In this document: positions 35,364 through 44,990 of the stretch, one piece after another
Layout: the number at the start of each line of letters is the position of its first letter
Numbering within the stretch: the first letter of the stretch is position 1
Origin: a bacterium HR10
GTDB lineage: Bacteria > Acidobacteriota > Blastocatellia > HR10
Assembly (NCBI GenBank): GCA_002923315.1
Contig: BEHM01000002.1
Coordinates: 1 to 64,000, forward strand
Length of the DNA: 64,000 nt
Reading direction: 5' to 3'
Notes under the pieces: model-generated
What the model saw: the letters and a program-made list of their open reading frames with translations, nothing else
Told to the model about the DNA's origin: nothing
Database searches by the model: none
Program-made: the position numbers and the translations under genes

Positions 35364-36589
35364 CAGACCCTCCGCGCGACGAGGACGGCGTTGATGCCTC
35401 CGAAGGCGAACGAGTTGGAGAGGACGACGCGCAGCGGCTGCTCCCGCGCGCGATTGGGGACATAATCGAGATCGCATTCGGGATCGGGCTCGGTGTAGTG
35501 CGCCGTGGGCGGGATGATCCCATACTGCAGGGCCAGCAGCGCGGCCACGAATTCGATGGCGCCGGCAGCCCCCATCGCGTGGCCATGCACGGCCTTGGTC
35601 GAGCTGATGGCGACGCGCCGCGCATGCGCGCCGAAGATGAGCTTGATCGCCTCAGTCTCGATGCGATCATTGGCTTTCGTGGCCGTGCCGTGCGCGTTGA
35701 TGTAGTCCACCTCCTCGGGAGCGATCCCAGCTTCGGCCAAGGCAGCGCGCATGGCGCGCGCCGGCCCTTCGATGGAGGGATCCGTGATGTGGCCGGCATC
35801 GGCGGACGTCCCATAGCCGACGATCTCAGCGTAGATGCGCGCTCCACGCGCGCGCGCCCGTTCATAGTCCTCCAGCAGCACGACGGCAGCTCCTTCGCCC
35901 ACGACCATCCCCTCGCGATCTCGACTGAAGGGACGGCACGCGCGCGTCGGATCCCCGCGGCCACTGGCGAGCACGCGCAACGCTTCCCATGCTCTCATCA
36001 CGCCGAAGGTGATGGGCGCGTCCGCCCCTCCGGCGAGCATGACATCGGCCGAGCCATACTTGATCTGCTGATACGCCCACCCGATGGCTTGCGCGCCCGA
36101 GGCGCACGCCGTGCTGATGGCCAGAATCGGACCCCGCGCGGAGAAGAACATGGAGAGCTGCGAGGCCGCCGCATTGTACATGACGCGGGGAATCGTGAGC
36201 GGATGGAGTCGCAGATTTCGCTCTCCGTACAGCCGCTCGTATCCGGCCTCCAGCGTCGTCATGCCGCCGAACGACGTCCCGATGGCGACGCCGAAGCGCT
36301 CGGACTCGGCCTCCGTCGGCGAGAACCCGGCATCCGCGAGGGCCTGACGCGCGGCGACCAGTGCGAACTGCGCGAACCGGTCGAGCAGCCCCATCTCCTT
36401 GGTCGTGAAGTGCGCCGAGGGATCGAAGGCCTTGACTTCTGCGGCGACTTTGACCGTCAGCGCATCGGTGGGGAATCGCGTGATCTCACCGACGCCCGAG
36501 CGCGCGCGAACGAGGTTCTCGAAGAATTCCTCGGCCGTTTGGCCGACGGCCGAGATCACACCAAGTCCGGTGACGACGACACGCCGCAT
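35363..36589 (-). CDS. fabF: Beta-ketoacyl-ACP synthase II
   Basis: 408 residues. It condenses malonyl-ACP with acyl-ACP in fatty acid elongation. Active-site Cys is in LAISTACASGAQAIG, the two His in NAHGTATKANDRIE and STKAVHGHAMGAAGA, and the Gly-rich end is VLSNSFAFGGINAVLV. The N-terminus RRVVVTGLGVISAVG is typical. It follows acpP by about 100 nt. Nothing in it points to a secondary-metabolite KS rather than the housekeeping enzyme. Confidence 0.95.
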   Translation of the reverse strand: MRRVVVTGLGVISAVGQTAEEFFENLVRARSGVGEITRFPTDALTVKVAAEVKAFDPSAHFTTKEMGLLDRFAQFALVAARQALADAGFSPTEAESERFGVAIGTSFGGMTTLEAGYERLYGERNLRLHPLTIPRVMYNAAASQLSMFFSARGPILAISTACASGAQAIGWAYQQIKYGSADVMLAGGADAPITFGVMRAWEALRVLASGRGDPTRACRPFSRDREGMVVGEGAAVVLLEDYERARARGARIYAEIVGYGTSADAGHITDPSIEGPARAMRAALAEAGIAPEEVDYINAHGTATKANDRIETEAIKLIFGAHARRVAISSTKAVHGHAMGAAGAIEFVAALLALQYGIIPPTAHYTEPDPECDLDYVPNRAREQPLRVVLSNSFAFGGINAVLVARRV

Positions 36590-36691
36590 GTGGCTCTCCC
36601 GGGGATTCGTGATGCTCCATCGGCTCGCTCCGAACGGCGGGGAAGGAACACCCCGTGTGCGCCTCCCTTCACTCGCGGAGAAGATGCGTCT

Positions 36692-36955
36692 TCAAGACGA
36701 GGGTTCGGTCGCGAATCCCCCTGCGCCCTCGAAGACCGTTCGGAGCCGCTCGATGACATCTCGCACCGAGCGCATTCCCACCGCGACATTCTCCGGGATG
36801 GAGACCTTGAACTCCTCCTCCAGCTCGAAGACGATCTCCAGGCCCTTGAGGGAATCCACGCCCAGCTCTTCAAATGTCGCTTCCGGATGCACCTGCTCCG
36901 GATCGAGCTGACACGCGCGCGCGATGGCTCGGATCACTCTCTCCTGTACGTTCAT
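36692..36955 (-). CDS. acpP: Acyl carrier protein
   Basis: 87 residues. The phosphopantetheine serine is in the motif GVDSLKGLEIVFELEEEF. The start is the ATG at 36955 (MNVQERVIRAI); an in-frame GTG four codons earlier is in the ORF track. It is acidic and helical as expected. It is the first gene of the acpP-fabF-GNAT-PIG-L unit, with a good divergent promoter upstream. The tail after FEGAGG is slightly longer than in the common 78-residue AcpP. Confidence 0.93.
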   Translation of the reverse strand: MNVQERVIRAIARACQLDPEQVHPEATFEELGVDSLKGLEIVFELEEEFKVSIPENVAVGMRSVRDVIERLRTVFEGAGGFATEPSS

Positions 36956-36990
36956 AGTCACTCTCACCCGGTCGTTCGGTGTGAGCCTCT

Positions 36991-37019
36991 TTAATATCGC
37001 AAATCGCCGGCGAAGTCAA
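36991..37019 (-). promoter_or_regulatory. Promoter of the acpP-fabF unit
   Basis: Minus strand: TTGACT (37014-37019) and TATTAA (36991-36996) separated by 17 nt. It gives a leader of about 30 nt before the acpP ATG. It is divergent from the nuoA promoter about 110 nt away. Confidence 0.55.
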
Positions 37020-37127
37020 CGTTCGGCTGAGTGACCTGCTCGCTGGGGGACACGACGGTGAGCCGACTCACTCACTGGAGAGGCGCATCCGACACGCCGA
37101 ATGTCAGGTCACGGAGCCTCCGGTTGA

Positions 37128-37156
37128 TTGACATCCCCAAGCGGTTCGTCTATAGT
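37128..37156 (+). promoter_or_regulatory. Promoter of the nuo operon
   Basis: TTGACA (37128-37133, perfect) and TATAGT (37151-37156, five of six) with exactly 17 nt between them. Transcription would start near 37163, about 30 nt before the nuoA ATG. It is the strongest promoter match in the window. Confidence 0.7.
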
Positions 37157-37192
37157 TTCCCTTTGTTTCGGGAGGGTTCGGAGAACGCCGGG

Positions 37193-37573
37193 ATGACCGA
37201 GACGGTGCATTTTCTGCCGATCCTGCTGACTTTCGTGATCGCGACGGGGCTCGCCCTGGCTCTGGCGTTCGCGCCGCGACTGCTGGCGGTGCGGCGACCG
37301 ACGCCGGAGAAGATGATCCCCTACGAGTGTGGTAAGGACCCGATCGGATCGGCGCGAGAGCGGTTCTCGGTCGCGTTCTATCTGGTGGCGATGATCTTCA
37401 TCCTCTTCGACATCGAGGCGATCTTCCTCATCCCGTGGGGGGTCGTCTTTCGCGATCTCGCGCGCGAGACGTCCGGGGGGTTCGTCTTCGCGGAGATGCT
37501 GGTCTTCCTCGGCGTCCTGTTCGCGGGATACCTCTACGCCTGGAAGAAGGGCGTGTTCGATTGGAATCGGTGA
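37193..37573 (+). CDS. nuoA: NADH-quinone oxidoreductase subunit A
   Basis: 126 residues with three helices. The start is the ATG at 37193 ([14 protein letters not shown]), with GGAG upstream; the ORF-track extension contains the promoter. Family signature: [42 protein letters not shown], with the quinone-loop Cys in YECG and the conserved Asp/Glu pair in DIEA. It is a membrane subunit near the quinone site of complex I and opens the operon. Confidence 0.96.
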   Translation: MTETVHFLPILLTFVIATGLALALAFAPRLLAVRRPTPEKMIPYECGKDPIGSARERFSVAFYLVAMIFILFDIEAIFLIPWGVVFRDLARETSGGFVFAEMLVFLGVLFAGYLYAWKKGVFDWNR

Positions 37574-37577
37574 GCGT

Positions 37578-38099
37578 ATGGGGGGGGCATTGGAGAAGAC
37601 CGGGGTTCCGGAGATCATCACGGCGCGCTTTGAGGATTTGGTGAAATGGGCGCGCAAATCGAGCTTGTGGCCGATGCAGTTCGGCTTGGCCTGCTGCGCC
37701 ATCGAGATGATGGCCATGATCGCCTCGCGCAATGACATCGCGCGCTTCGGGGCGGAAGTCTTTCGCGGATCGCCCCGACAATCGGACGTGATGATCGTCG
37801 CCGGGCGCGTCTCGCAGAAGATGGCGCCGGTGGTGCGCCGGCTCTATGAGCAGATGCCCGAGCCGAAATGGGTCATCGCCATGGGCGTCTGCGCCTCGGC
37901 CGGGGGGATGTTCGACAACTACGCTATCGTGCAGGGGGTGGATAAGGTGATCCCCGTGGACATCTACGTACCGGGGTGCCCCCCGCGACCCGAGATGCTC
38001 ATCTACGGGATCATGAAGCTGCAGGAGAAGATCGAGCGGGAGCGGTTGCGCCGCCGCGCCGTTGTGGACGAGGAGGCAGTGGTGGTGAGCGCTCGCTGA
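37578..38099 (+). CDS. nuoB: NADH-quinone oxidoreductase subunit B
   Basis: 173 residues. It carries the terminal 4Fe-4S cluster N2 next to the quinone. Ligands are the tandem Cys in [11 protein letters not shown], the Cys in [12 protein letters not shown] and the one in [10 protein letters not shown]. It follows nuoA by four bases. The tail after [11 protein letters not shown] is charged and variable. Confidence 0.97.
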   Translation: MGGALEKTGVPEIITARFEDLVKWARKSSLWPMQFGLACCAIEMMAMIASRNDIARFGAEVFRGSPRQSDVMIVAGRVSQKMAPVVRRLYEQMPEPKWVIAMGVCASAGGMFDNYAIVQGVDKVIPVDIYVPGCPPRPEMLIYGIMKLQEKIERERLRRRAVVDEEAVVVSAR

Positions 38100-38124
38100 G
38101 TCGGAGCGCGTGTGCGAACGCCGT

Positions 38125-38598
38125 ATGGAGGGGCAGGAACATCAGACGCGACGTCACATCTTCCAGCAGCGATTCGGGCCGCATATTGTGGAAGCGAAGG
38201 AGCAATGGGGGGAGCTGACCTTCGTCATCGCCCGCGAAGCGCTCATTGAGATCTGTCAGGCCCTGCGCGATGATCCCGCCTTCGACTACAAGATGCTCGT
38301 GGACCTCTGCGGCGTGGATCGCGGCGTAGGCGCCGATCCCCGGTTCGAGGTGGTCTATCATCTCTATTCCCTCACGCATCGGCATCGGCTTCGCCTGAAA
38401 GTGCGGGTGAACGAGGAGGAAGCGGTGCCCTCGGTGACGGGCATCTGGCCGAATGCGAACTGGTACGAGCGGGAGGTGTATGACATGTTCGGCGTGCGGT
38501 TCGAGGGACATCCCGAATTGCGGCGGTTGCTGATGCCGGAGGACTGGGAGGGGTATCCGCTGCGGAAGGATTATCCGCTGCGGGGATATCGAGGGTGA
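38125..38598 (+). CDS. nuoC: NADH-quinone oxidoreductase subunit C
   Basis: 157 residues, the 30-kDa subunit of the peripheral arm. Signature region: SVTGIWPNANWYEREVYDMFGVRFEGHPELRRLLMPEDW. The ATG at 38125 is chosen over the GTG at 38110, which has a GGAG only 3 nt away; both are possible. It is separate from nuoD, not fused. Confidence 0.95.
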   Translation: MEGQEHQTRRHIFQQRFGPHIVEAKEQWGELTFVIAREALIEICQALRDDPAFDYKMLVDLCGVDRGVGADPRFEVVYHLYSLTHRHRLRLKVRVNEEEAVPSVTGIWPNANWYEREVYDMFGVRFEGHPELRRLLMPEDWEGYPLRKDYPLRGYRG

Positions 38599-38601
38599 CG
38601 C

Positions 38602-39810
38602 ATGGCGGAATCGGAGGTCCTGCTGGAGGTCCGGCGCAATCCACTGGAGACCACGATGATGGTGAATATGGGGCCGCAGCATCCGTCCACGCACGGGGTG
38701 TTGCGGCTCGTGCTCACCCTCGAAGGCGAGCGCGTCGTGGACGCTAAGCCCGACATCGGGTATCTCCACACGGGGATGGAGAAGCTGGCCGAGCACAAGA
38801 AGTACCAGCACGTGATCACGATCACGGATCGCACCGATTATCTCAACGCCATGGGGAACAATCTCGGCTACGTCCTGGCCGTGGAGAAGATGTTGGGCGT
38901 AGAGGTCCCCCCGCGCGCGCAGGTCATTCGGGTGATGATGGCCGAGCTGCAGCGGATCGCGAGCCACCTGGTGTGGATTGGGACGCATGGCTTGGACCTC
39001 GGGGCGATGAGCCTGTTCTTCTACGCCTTCGCCGAGCGAGAGAAGATCCTGCAGCTGTTCGAGGCGGTGTCGGGAGGGCGGCTCACGCCGAGTTACCTGC
39101 GCATCGGAGGGGTCATGGCCGATCTGCCCGAGGGGTTCACCGCGCGCGTTCTCGACTTTTGTCGGGAGTTCCCTCGGGCGCTGGAGGAATTCGATCGGCT
39201 CTTGACCCACAATCCGATCTTTCGCATGCGGACTGAGGGCGTCGGGCGATTGAGCGCTGAGGAGGCCATTCGCTGGGGCGTGACGGGGCCGAGTTTGCGC
39301 GCTTCCGGTGTCCCATATGATCTGCGGCGCGTCCACCCTTACAGCGGCTATGAGACCTACGATTTCGACGTGCCCACGCGCACCGAGGGCGACGTCTACG
39401 CCCGCTATCTCGTGCGCGTGCAGGAGATGCGCGAATCGCTGAAGATCATTCGCCAGGCCGTGGAGAAGTTGCCTCCGGGGCCGGTCAAGTGCGACGATCC
39501 GCGCGTCTCGCTGCCCCCGCGCGAGAAGATGCTCACGCAGATGGATGCCCTCATCTATCATTTCCTGCTCACGGCCGAGGGGTTGAAGGTGCCTCCGAGC
39601 GAGGTCTACGTCGCCGTCGAGAGTCCGCGCGGGGAACTCGGCTACTACATCGTGAGCGATGGCGGCCCCATGCCTTATCGCGTGCACATCCGTGCGCCCT
39701 CGTTCGCGAACGTCCAAGCCCTGCCCCTCATGGTGCGCGGACAATTGATCGCTGACGTCGTGGCCGTGATCGCGAGCATTGATATTGTGCTCGGCGAGAT
39801 TGACCGGTGA
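38602..39810 (+). CDS. nuoD: NADH-quinone oxidoreductase subunit D
   Basis: 402 residues, the 49-kDa subunit lining the quinone cavity. It has the N-terminal MVNMGPQHPSTHGVLRLVL and DIGYLHTGMEKLAEHKKYQ, the central RIASHLVWIGTHGLDLGAM, and the C-terminal end VLGEIDR. Its fold derives from NiFe hydrogenase large subunits but the metal ligands are lost, as normal. It begins three bases after nuoC. Confidence 0.97.
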   Translation: MAESEVLLEVRRNPLETTMMVNMGPQHPSTHGVLRLVLTLEGERVVDAKPDIGYLHTGMEKLAEHKKYQHVITITDRTDYLNAMGNNLGYVLAVEKMLGVEVPPRAQVIRVMMAELQRIASHLVWIGTHGLDLGAMSLFFYAFAEREKILQLFEAVSGGRLTPSYLRIGGVMADLPEGFTARVLDFCREFPRALEEFDRLLTHNPIFRMRTEGVGRLSAEEAIRWGVTGPSLRASGVPYDLRRVHPYSGYETYDFDVPTRTEGDVYARYLVRVQEMRESLKIIRQAVEKLPPGPVKCDDPRVSLPPREKMLTQMDALIYHFLLTAEGLKVPPSEVYVAVESPRGELGYYIVSDGGPMPYRVHIRAPSFANVQALPLMVRGQLIADVVAVIASIDIVLGEIDR

Positions 39811-39822
39811 GAGGCGGATCCG

Positions 39823-40293
39823 ATGGGCATGCTTTCGGCCGAAGCGGAGAAGAAGATTCAGGAGATCATCGCGCGGTATCCGGTGAAGCGATCGGCCCTG
39901 TTGCCCGTGCTCTTCGTCGTGCAGCAGGAGCTGGGGTATCTGCCGGATGAGGCGCTCGAGGAGGTCGCGCGATGGCTCGATCTGACTTTCCTGGATGTGG
40001 CGACGACCGTCAGTTTCTACACGATGTTTCATCGGCGCCCGATCGGACGGTATCACATTCAGATCTGCCGCAATGTCTCTTGTTACCTCTGCGGGGGCGA
40101 GGCCATCCGCGAGCATCTGGAGGAGCGCTTGGGGATCCGCTGCGGGGAGACGACAGCCGATGGCCGGTTCACGCTGAGCGAGGTCGAATGCATCGGGGCG
40201 TGCAGTTGGGCGCCGGCCATGCAGATCAATTTCACGTTCTATCACCACCTGACGCCGGAGCGCGTGGATGAGATCCTCCGGTCGCTTCCGTGA
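39823..40293 (+). CDS. nuoE: NADH-quinone oxidoreductase subunit E
   Basis: 156 residues, the 24-kDa thioredoxin-fold subunit with one 2Fe-2S cluster. Ligands are C-x4-C in ICRNVSCYLC and C-x3-C in VECIGACSWAP. It partners NuoF in the NADH dehydrogenase module. GAGAGGCGG precedes the ATG. Confidence 0.96.
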   Translation: MGMLSAEAEKKIQEIIARYPVKRSALLPVLFVVQQELGYLPDEALEEVARWLDLTFLDVATTVSFYTMFHRRPIGRYHIQICRNVSCYLCGGEAIREHLEERLGIRCGETTADGRFTLSEVECIGACSWAPAMQINFTFYHHLTPERVDEILRSLP

Positions 40294-40301
40294 GGGGGGA
40301 T

Positions 40302-41609
40302 ATGGAGAAGGTGCGAGTGCTCAGCGCGCGGTTCGACCTCCCGGATTCGCATACGATCGAGGTCTATCTGCGAACGGGGGGGTATCAGGCGTTGCGGAAG
40401 GCGCTCACGACGATGACGCCCGATGAGGTCATCGAGGAGGTGAAGCGCTCGGCCTTGCGCGGGCGCGGAGGGGCGGGCTTCTCCACGGGGATGAAGTGGA
40501 GCTTCGTCCCTCGGGACACCGACAAGCCCAAGTACGTCATCGCCAATGCCGATGAGAGCGAGCCCGGGACGTGCAAGGATCGCGTCTTGATGGAGAAGGA
40601 TCCCCATGCGGTGATCGAAGGGATTCTGCTGGCCGCGTACGCCGTGGACGCGCATCTGGCGTTCATCTATATTCGCGGCGAGTATTGGTACCTCAAGGAG
40701 CACTTGGAGCGCGCCATCGAGGAGGCGCGGGAGCGCGGGTTCGTCGGCGCGAACATCCTGGGGAGCGGGTTCTCCTGCGAGATCATCGTCCATCCGGGTG
40801 CCGGGGCGTACATCTGCGGCGAGGAGACGGCGCTCATGGAGTCGCTCGAGGGGAAGCGGGGGTATCCGCGCATCAAGCCGCCGTTTCCGGCCGTGGTCGG
40901 CCTCTACGGCTGTCCGACGGTGATCAATAATGTGGAGACATTGGCCTCGGTGCCGCCGATCATCCTCCATGGTGGGGAGTGGTTCCGACAGTTGGGGACG
41001 GAGAAGAGTGGCGGAACGCGCCTGTTCGCCGTGAGCGGGCATGTGGCGCGGCCAGGGGTGTATGAGCTGCCGATGGGGTATCCGATGAAGCGCATGATCG
41101 AGGAGGAGTGCGGGGGGATTCGTGGGGGGAAGCGCTTGAAGGCGGTGATCCCCGGGGGCTCCTCGGCGCCGATTCTGACGGCTGAGGAGGTCGAGCGGTG
41201 CACGCTCGATTTCGAATCGCTGGCGGCGCTCAAGTCCATGCTCGGCAGCGGCGCCATCATCGTCATGGATGAGGACACGGACATCGCGCAGGTCGTCTAT
41301 CGGATCACGAAGTTCTACGAGCACGAATCCTGCGGCTGGTGCGTGCCCTGCCGCGAGGGGACGCGTTGGATGCGGAAACTGCTGGAGCGCCTCCTCAGTG
41401 GGGGAGGGCGACCCAAGGATCTTGACCTCCTCTACGAACTGGCGCGCAACATCTTCGGCACGACGCATTGTCCGCTGGGGGATGCGGCGGCCTGGGCCGT
41501 CTATCCGGCCATCGAGAAATTCCGCGCCGATTTCGAGAAGTATGTGCGCGCGCCGGTCGTCTCGGCGGAGCTCCCGGAGGTCTCGGCGCCGCGCCGCTTG
41601 GCCGTGTGA
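40302..41609 (+). CDS. nuoF: NADH-quinone oxidoreductase subunit F
   Basis: 435 residues. It binds FMN and NADH and one 4Fe-4S cluster. Landmarks are LRGRGGAGFSTGMKWSFV (NADH/FMN), ANADESEPGTCKDR, GAGAYICGEETALMESLEG, and cluster ligands in ESCGWCVPCREGTRWM with the distant Cys in TTHCPLGD. The start is the ATG at 40302 with GAGGGGGG ahead of it, rather than the overlapping GTG at 40290. Confidence 0.97.
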   Translation: MEKVRVLSARFDLPDSHTIEVYLRTGGYQALRKALTTMTPDEVIEEVKRSALRGRGGAGFSTGMKWSFVPRDTDKPKYVIANADESEPGTCKDRVLMEKDPHAVIEGILLAAYAVDAHLAFIYIRGEYWYLKEHLERAIEEARERGFVGANILGSGFSCEIIVHPGAGAYICGEETALMESLEGKRGYPRIKPPFPAVVGLYGCPTVINNVETLASVPPIILHGGEWFRQLGTEKSGGTRLFAVSGHVARPGVYELPMGYPMKRMIEEECGGIRGGKRLKAVIPGGSSAPILTAEEVERCTLDFESLAALKSMLGSGAIIVMDEDTDIAQVVYRITKFYEHESCGWCVPCREGTRWMRKLLERLLSGGGRPKDLDLLYELARNIFGTTHCPLGDAAAWAVYPAIEKFRADFEKYVRAPVVSAELPEVSAPRRLAV

Positions 41610-41621
41610 GGGGGGGCGAGT

Positions 41622-43907
41622 ATGGAGACCGTGAAGGTGATCATCAACGGGAAGGAGGTCGAGGCGCCGAAGGGGAAGTTGCTGCTGGAGGTCTGTTTCG
41701 ACGCCGGCTTTCCGATCCCGAATTTCTGCTACTACAAGGACCTGCCGCCGCAGGCCGCGTGCCGCATGTGCCTGGTGCGGATCGAGAAGATGGGCCGATT
41801 GCAAACGGCCTGCACCGTGCGGGTGAGCGAGGGGATGGTTGTGACGACCGAGAGCGAGGAGATCCGGCAGGCGCGCAAGGCGATGGTGGATTTCATCCTG
41901 GCGAATCATCCGCTCGATTGTCCCGTGTGCGACAAAGGGGGGGAGTGCGAGCTGCAGTGGATGGCGATGAACTACGGCGATCTGCTCGCCCGCTTCGATG
42001 AGCAGAAGGATGCGACCGACGAATATCCGCTCAGCCCCTTCATCTGGCTCGATCCGCAACGGTGCATCCTCTGCTACCGATGTATTCGCGTGTGCGATGA
42101 GTGGGTGGGGAATCATGCGCTGGGGGTGCGCGGTCGTGGCGCGCACAGCGTGATCGTGGGGAATCGCACGGATGGGACGCTGGAGTGCGAGCAGTGTGGC
42201 AACTGCGTGGAGGTGTGCCCCGTGGGCGCGCTGACGAGCGCCAATTTTCGGTTCCGCGCGCGGCCGTGGGACATTCGGGATACGGTGACGACCTGTACGT
42301 ATTGCTCCGATGGCTGCCAATTGCGGCTGAGCGTGCGCGACGGTCGGGTCGTGCGGGCGTGGGCCAAGGACCTGACGAAGATGGACGCGGAATTCGCGAA
42401 CAAGGTCCTCTTCAGCTTCAGGACAGCGCCTGAGACGCGGCACAACTGGATCAATGAGGAGTTCCTCTGCGTGAAGGGCCGCTATGGGAACGAGTTCGTC
42501 AACAGTCCGGACCGACTGACGGTGCCGCTTGTGCGTCGCAACGGGCGTTTGGAGCCGGCCACCTGGGAGGAGGCGCTCCGGCAGGTGGCGCAGCGATTGC
42601 TGGAGATCAAGCGGGCGTACGGACCGGAGAGCATCGCGTGCATCGGCTCGCCGCGGCTGACCAATGAGGACCTCTACATCCTGGCGAAGTTCGGGCGACA
42701 GGTCGTGGAGACGCCCGTGGTGACGCATGCCATGGATGTCGACTGGCGGCCATTCTTCCGGCGGCTGACGGTGCCGCTGCTGACGCAGCCCATGTTGCGC
42801 GACGAGATGCGGACCATTCTGCTCATTGGGGGGAACCCGCCGGAGTACAATCCGCTGACGGCTTACAGCCTGCGCGCGGCGGTTCACCGGCGCGGGGCGC
42901 AACTGTTCATCGTTGGCGCGCGTCCGCTCAGTCGGATGCGCGTCGCGACGCGATTCTTTCACATTCGTCCGGGATCGGAAGCGGCGGTGTTGCTGGCGCT
43001 GCTGGATGAAGGCGAGGTGGAACGCGCGGCCGAGGCGACGCTGCTGACCCGCGAAGAGGTGGAGGCACTGCGGCGCATCGTGTGGGAGTCCGATCGCCTG
43101 GCCGTGCTCATCAGTCGAGAGGTGATGGGTGCGGCCTTGGAAGCCGCCGCCGTCCTGGGGGGGATCTTGGCGGCCGAAGGCCGGCGCCAGGTGCGCGTGC
43201 TGCCGCTACTGCGCTTCAACAATTCGCTCGGGGCTCTCGACATGGGCCTGACGGCGGATCTGCCCGCGCCCGAGCAGGTGGGCCCGCAGATCAAGGCGCT
43301 CTATCTCATGGGGTGCGATCTGGTGCGCTTTTACGGAGACGTCTGGCGCGAGGCGCTGGCGCGGGCGGAACTGGTCGTCGCGCATGAGCTGTTTCTGACG
43401 CGCACGGCCGAGATGGCGCACGTCGTGCTGCCGGCCATGAGCTTCGCTGAGCTGGATGGCACGTTCACCAACAATGCGGGGCAGGTGCAGCGGATTCGGC
43501 GCGCGCTCAGTGCCACGGGCGATTGGCGCCCCGATTGGATGATCATTGATCAAATCGCGGCGAAGATGGGCGCGGATCTGGGCTGTCGCCGCTCGGTGGC
43601 GAATATCTTCCGCGAGATCGCCGAGACGATCCCTGGCTATCAGGGGATCACCTACGCGCGCTTGAACGAGGAGGGGGCCATTCAGACGGAGCGACCGCTG
43701 GTCCCTCTGACGGCCATTGATCGCGGGAAGCTCTTGGAGCGGTTGCGCGCGCAGGTCGCGACGATTGATCGCGCGGCGGAGCGCCTCCGGGAGCCGGCGC
43801 CGCTCGGGGAGGGCCTCTTCGAGCCGGGGACGCTCACCGAGCACGTCCCCCTCTTGCGGAAGGCCTTCGGATGGGGGGAGCGCGAGCGGGTCGAAGCCTC
43901 GCGCTGA
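41622..43907 (+). CDS. nuoG: NADH-quinone oxidoreductase subunit G
   Basis: 761 residues, the large iron-sulfur subunit. The N-terminal 2Fe-2S domain has ligands in NFCYYKDLPPQAACRMC. The His-Cys3 cluster is in HPLDCPVCDKGGECELQ, and the 4Fe-4S clusters in CILCYRCIRVC and CEQCGNCVEVCPVGAL. A further CTYCSDGC motif matches the extra cluster (N7) kept in some bacteria. A molybdopterin-oxidoreductase-like domain fills the rest without evidence of metal. GGGGGGGCG precedes the ATG. Confidence 0.97.
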   Translation: METVKVIINGKEVEAPKGKLLLEVCFDAGFPIPNFCYYKDLPPQAACRMCLVRIEKMGRLQTACTVRVSEGMVVTTESEEIRQARKAMVDFILANHPLDCPVCDKGGECELQWMAMNYGDLLARFDEQKDATDEYPLSPFIWLDPQRCILCYRCIRVCDEWVGNHALGVRGRGAHSVIVGNRTDGTLECEQCGNCVEVCPVGALTSANFRFRARPWDIRDTVTTCTYCSDGCQLRLSVRDGRVVRAWAKDLTKMDAEFANKVLFSFRTAPETRHNWINEEFLCVKGRYGNEFVNSPDRLTVPLVRRNGRLEPATWEEALRQVAQRLLEIKRAYGPESIACIGSPRLTNEDLYILAKFGRQVVETPVVTHAMDVDWRPFFRRLTVPLLTQPMLRDEMRTILLIGGNPPEYNPLTAYSLRAAVHRRGAQLFIVGARPLSRMRVATRFFHIRPGSEAAVLLALLDEGEVERAAEATLLTREEVEALRRIVWESDRLAVLISREVMGAALEAAAVLGGILAAEGRRQVRVLPLLRFNNSLGALDMGLTADLPAPEQVGPQIKALYLMGCDLVRFYGDVWREALARAELVVAHELFLTRTAEMAHVVLPAMSFAELDGTFTNNAGQVQRIRRALSATGDWRPDWMIIDQIAAKMGADLGCRRSVANIFREIAETIPGYQGITYARLNEEGAIQTERPLVPLTAIDRGKLLERLRAQVATIDRAAERLREPAPLGEGLFEPGTLTEHVPLLRKAFGWGERERVEASR

Positions 43908-43943
43908 TGCTGTTTCCGCTGGCGGAGTCGGGAGGAGAGGAGG

Positions 43944-44960
43944 ATGGGGCTGATTGTCGAGGCGGCGATCAAGATCGTCATCGTCTTTGGCATCGTGCTC
44001 ACGTTCCTCGCCTATCTGGCGCTCTTTGAGCGGAAGATCCTGGGGTGGATTCAGCTCCGCTACGGTCCGAATCGCGTCGGTCCGTGGGGATTGTTGCAAC
44101 CGCTGGCCGATCTGCTGAAATTCCTCTTCAAGGAGGACGTGCGACCGAATACGCCCAATCCCGTCCTCTTCACCGTGGCGCCGATTCTGGCGCTCGTCCC
44201 GGCGCTCATGACCTATGCCGTGATTCCGTTCGGCGATCGGATCGTACTGTTCGGTCGCGAGATCACGCTCTACATCACCAGCGTCAACGTGGGACTGCTC
44301 TATCTCTTCGCCTTGAGTGGGCTCGGCGTTTACGGGATCGTGCTCGCCGGATGGGCGTCCAACAGCAAGTATTCGCTGCTCGGGGGGTTGCGCTCGGCCG
44401 CACAGATGATCAGCTATGAACTGACGCTCACGCTCTCGGTCGTCGGCGTGCTCATCCAGGCGGGTTCGCTCGATCTGGTGGAGATCGTGCGGGCGCAATC
44501 GGGGACATATTGGGGGATCATCCCGAGATGGCACGTCTTCTGGTATCAACCGCTCGGCTTTCTGCTCTTCTTCATCGCGGCCATCGCCGAGACCAATCGC
44601 GTACCGTTCGATCTGCCGGAGGCGGAGACGGAATTGGTCGCGGGCTATCACACGGAGTATTCGGCGACGAAGTTCGCCATGTTCTACGTGGCCGAATATG
44701 CGAACATTCTCGCCGTCTCGGCCCTGGCGACGACGCTCTTTCTCGGAGGGTGGAACGGTCCGGGCGCGGCGCGCGCGCCGCTGCTGGGGGTCGTCTATTT
44801 CGCGGCGAAGACGGCCGTGTTCCTCTTCATCTATATCTGGCTGCGCGCGACCTTGCCCCGCTTCCGGTACGATCAATTGATGCGATTCGGGTGGAAGGTG
44901 CTCGTGCCTCTGGCCTTCGCGAACGTCGTGTTCTCTTCGGCGATGGCCTTGGTCGTATGA
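43944..44960 (+). CDS. nuoH: NADH-quinone oxidoreductase subunit H
   Basis: 338 residues with eight helices. Signatures are LALFERKILGWIQLRYGPNRVGPWGLLQPLADLLK near the N-terminus and AIAETNRVPFDLPEAETELVAGYHTEYS in the middle, which contains the acidic residues of the channel to the quinone site. Strong GGGAGGAGAGGAGG ribosome site. In most operons nuoI would follow; here it does not. Confidence 0.97.
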   Translation: MGLIVEAAIKIVIVFGIVLTFLAYLALFERKILGWIQLRYGPNRVGPWGLLQPLADLLKFLFKEDVRPNTPNPVLFTVAPILALVPALMTYAVIPFGDRIVLFGREITLYITSVNVGLLYLFALSGLGVYGIVLAGWASNSKYSLLGGLRSAAQMISYELTLTLSVVGVLIQAGSLDLVEIVRAQSGTYWGIIPRWHVFWYQPLGFLLFFIAAIAETNRVPFDLPEAETELVAGYHTEYSATKFAMFYVAEYANILAVSALATTLFLGGWNGPGAARAPLLGVVYFAAKTAVFLFIYIWLRATLPRFRYDQLMRFGWKVLVPLAFANVVFSSAMALVV

Positions 44961-44990
44961 GAGCGAGATTCCCGCAAGGCGAGGGGCGAT

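Noticed and set aside
38011-42962. 745- and 906-codon minus-strand ORFs opposite nuoB-nuoG
   Set aside because: Shadows of complex I genes; no recognisable motifs.
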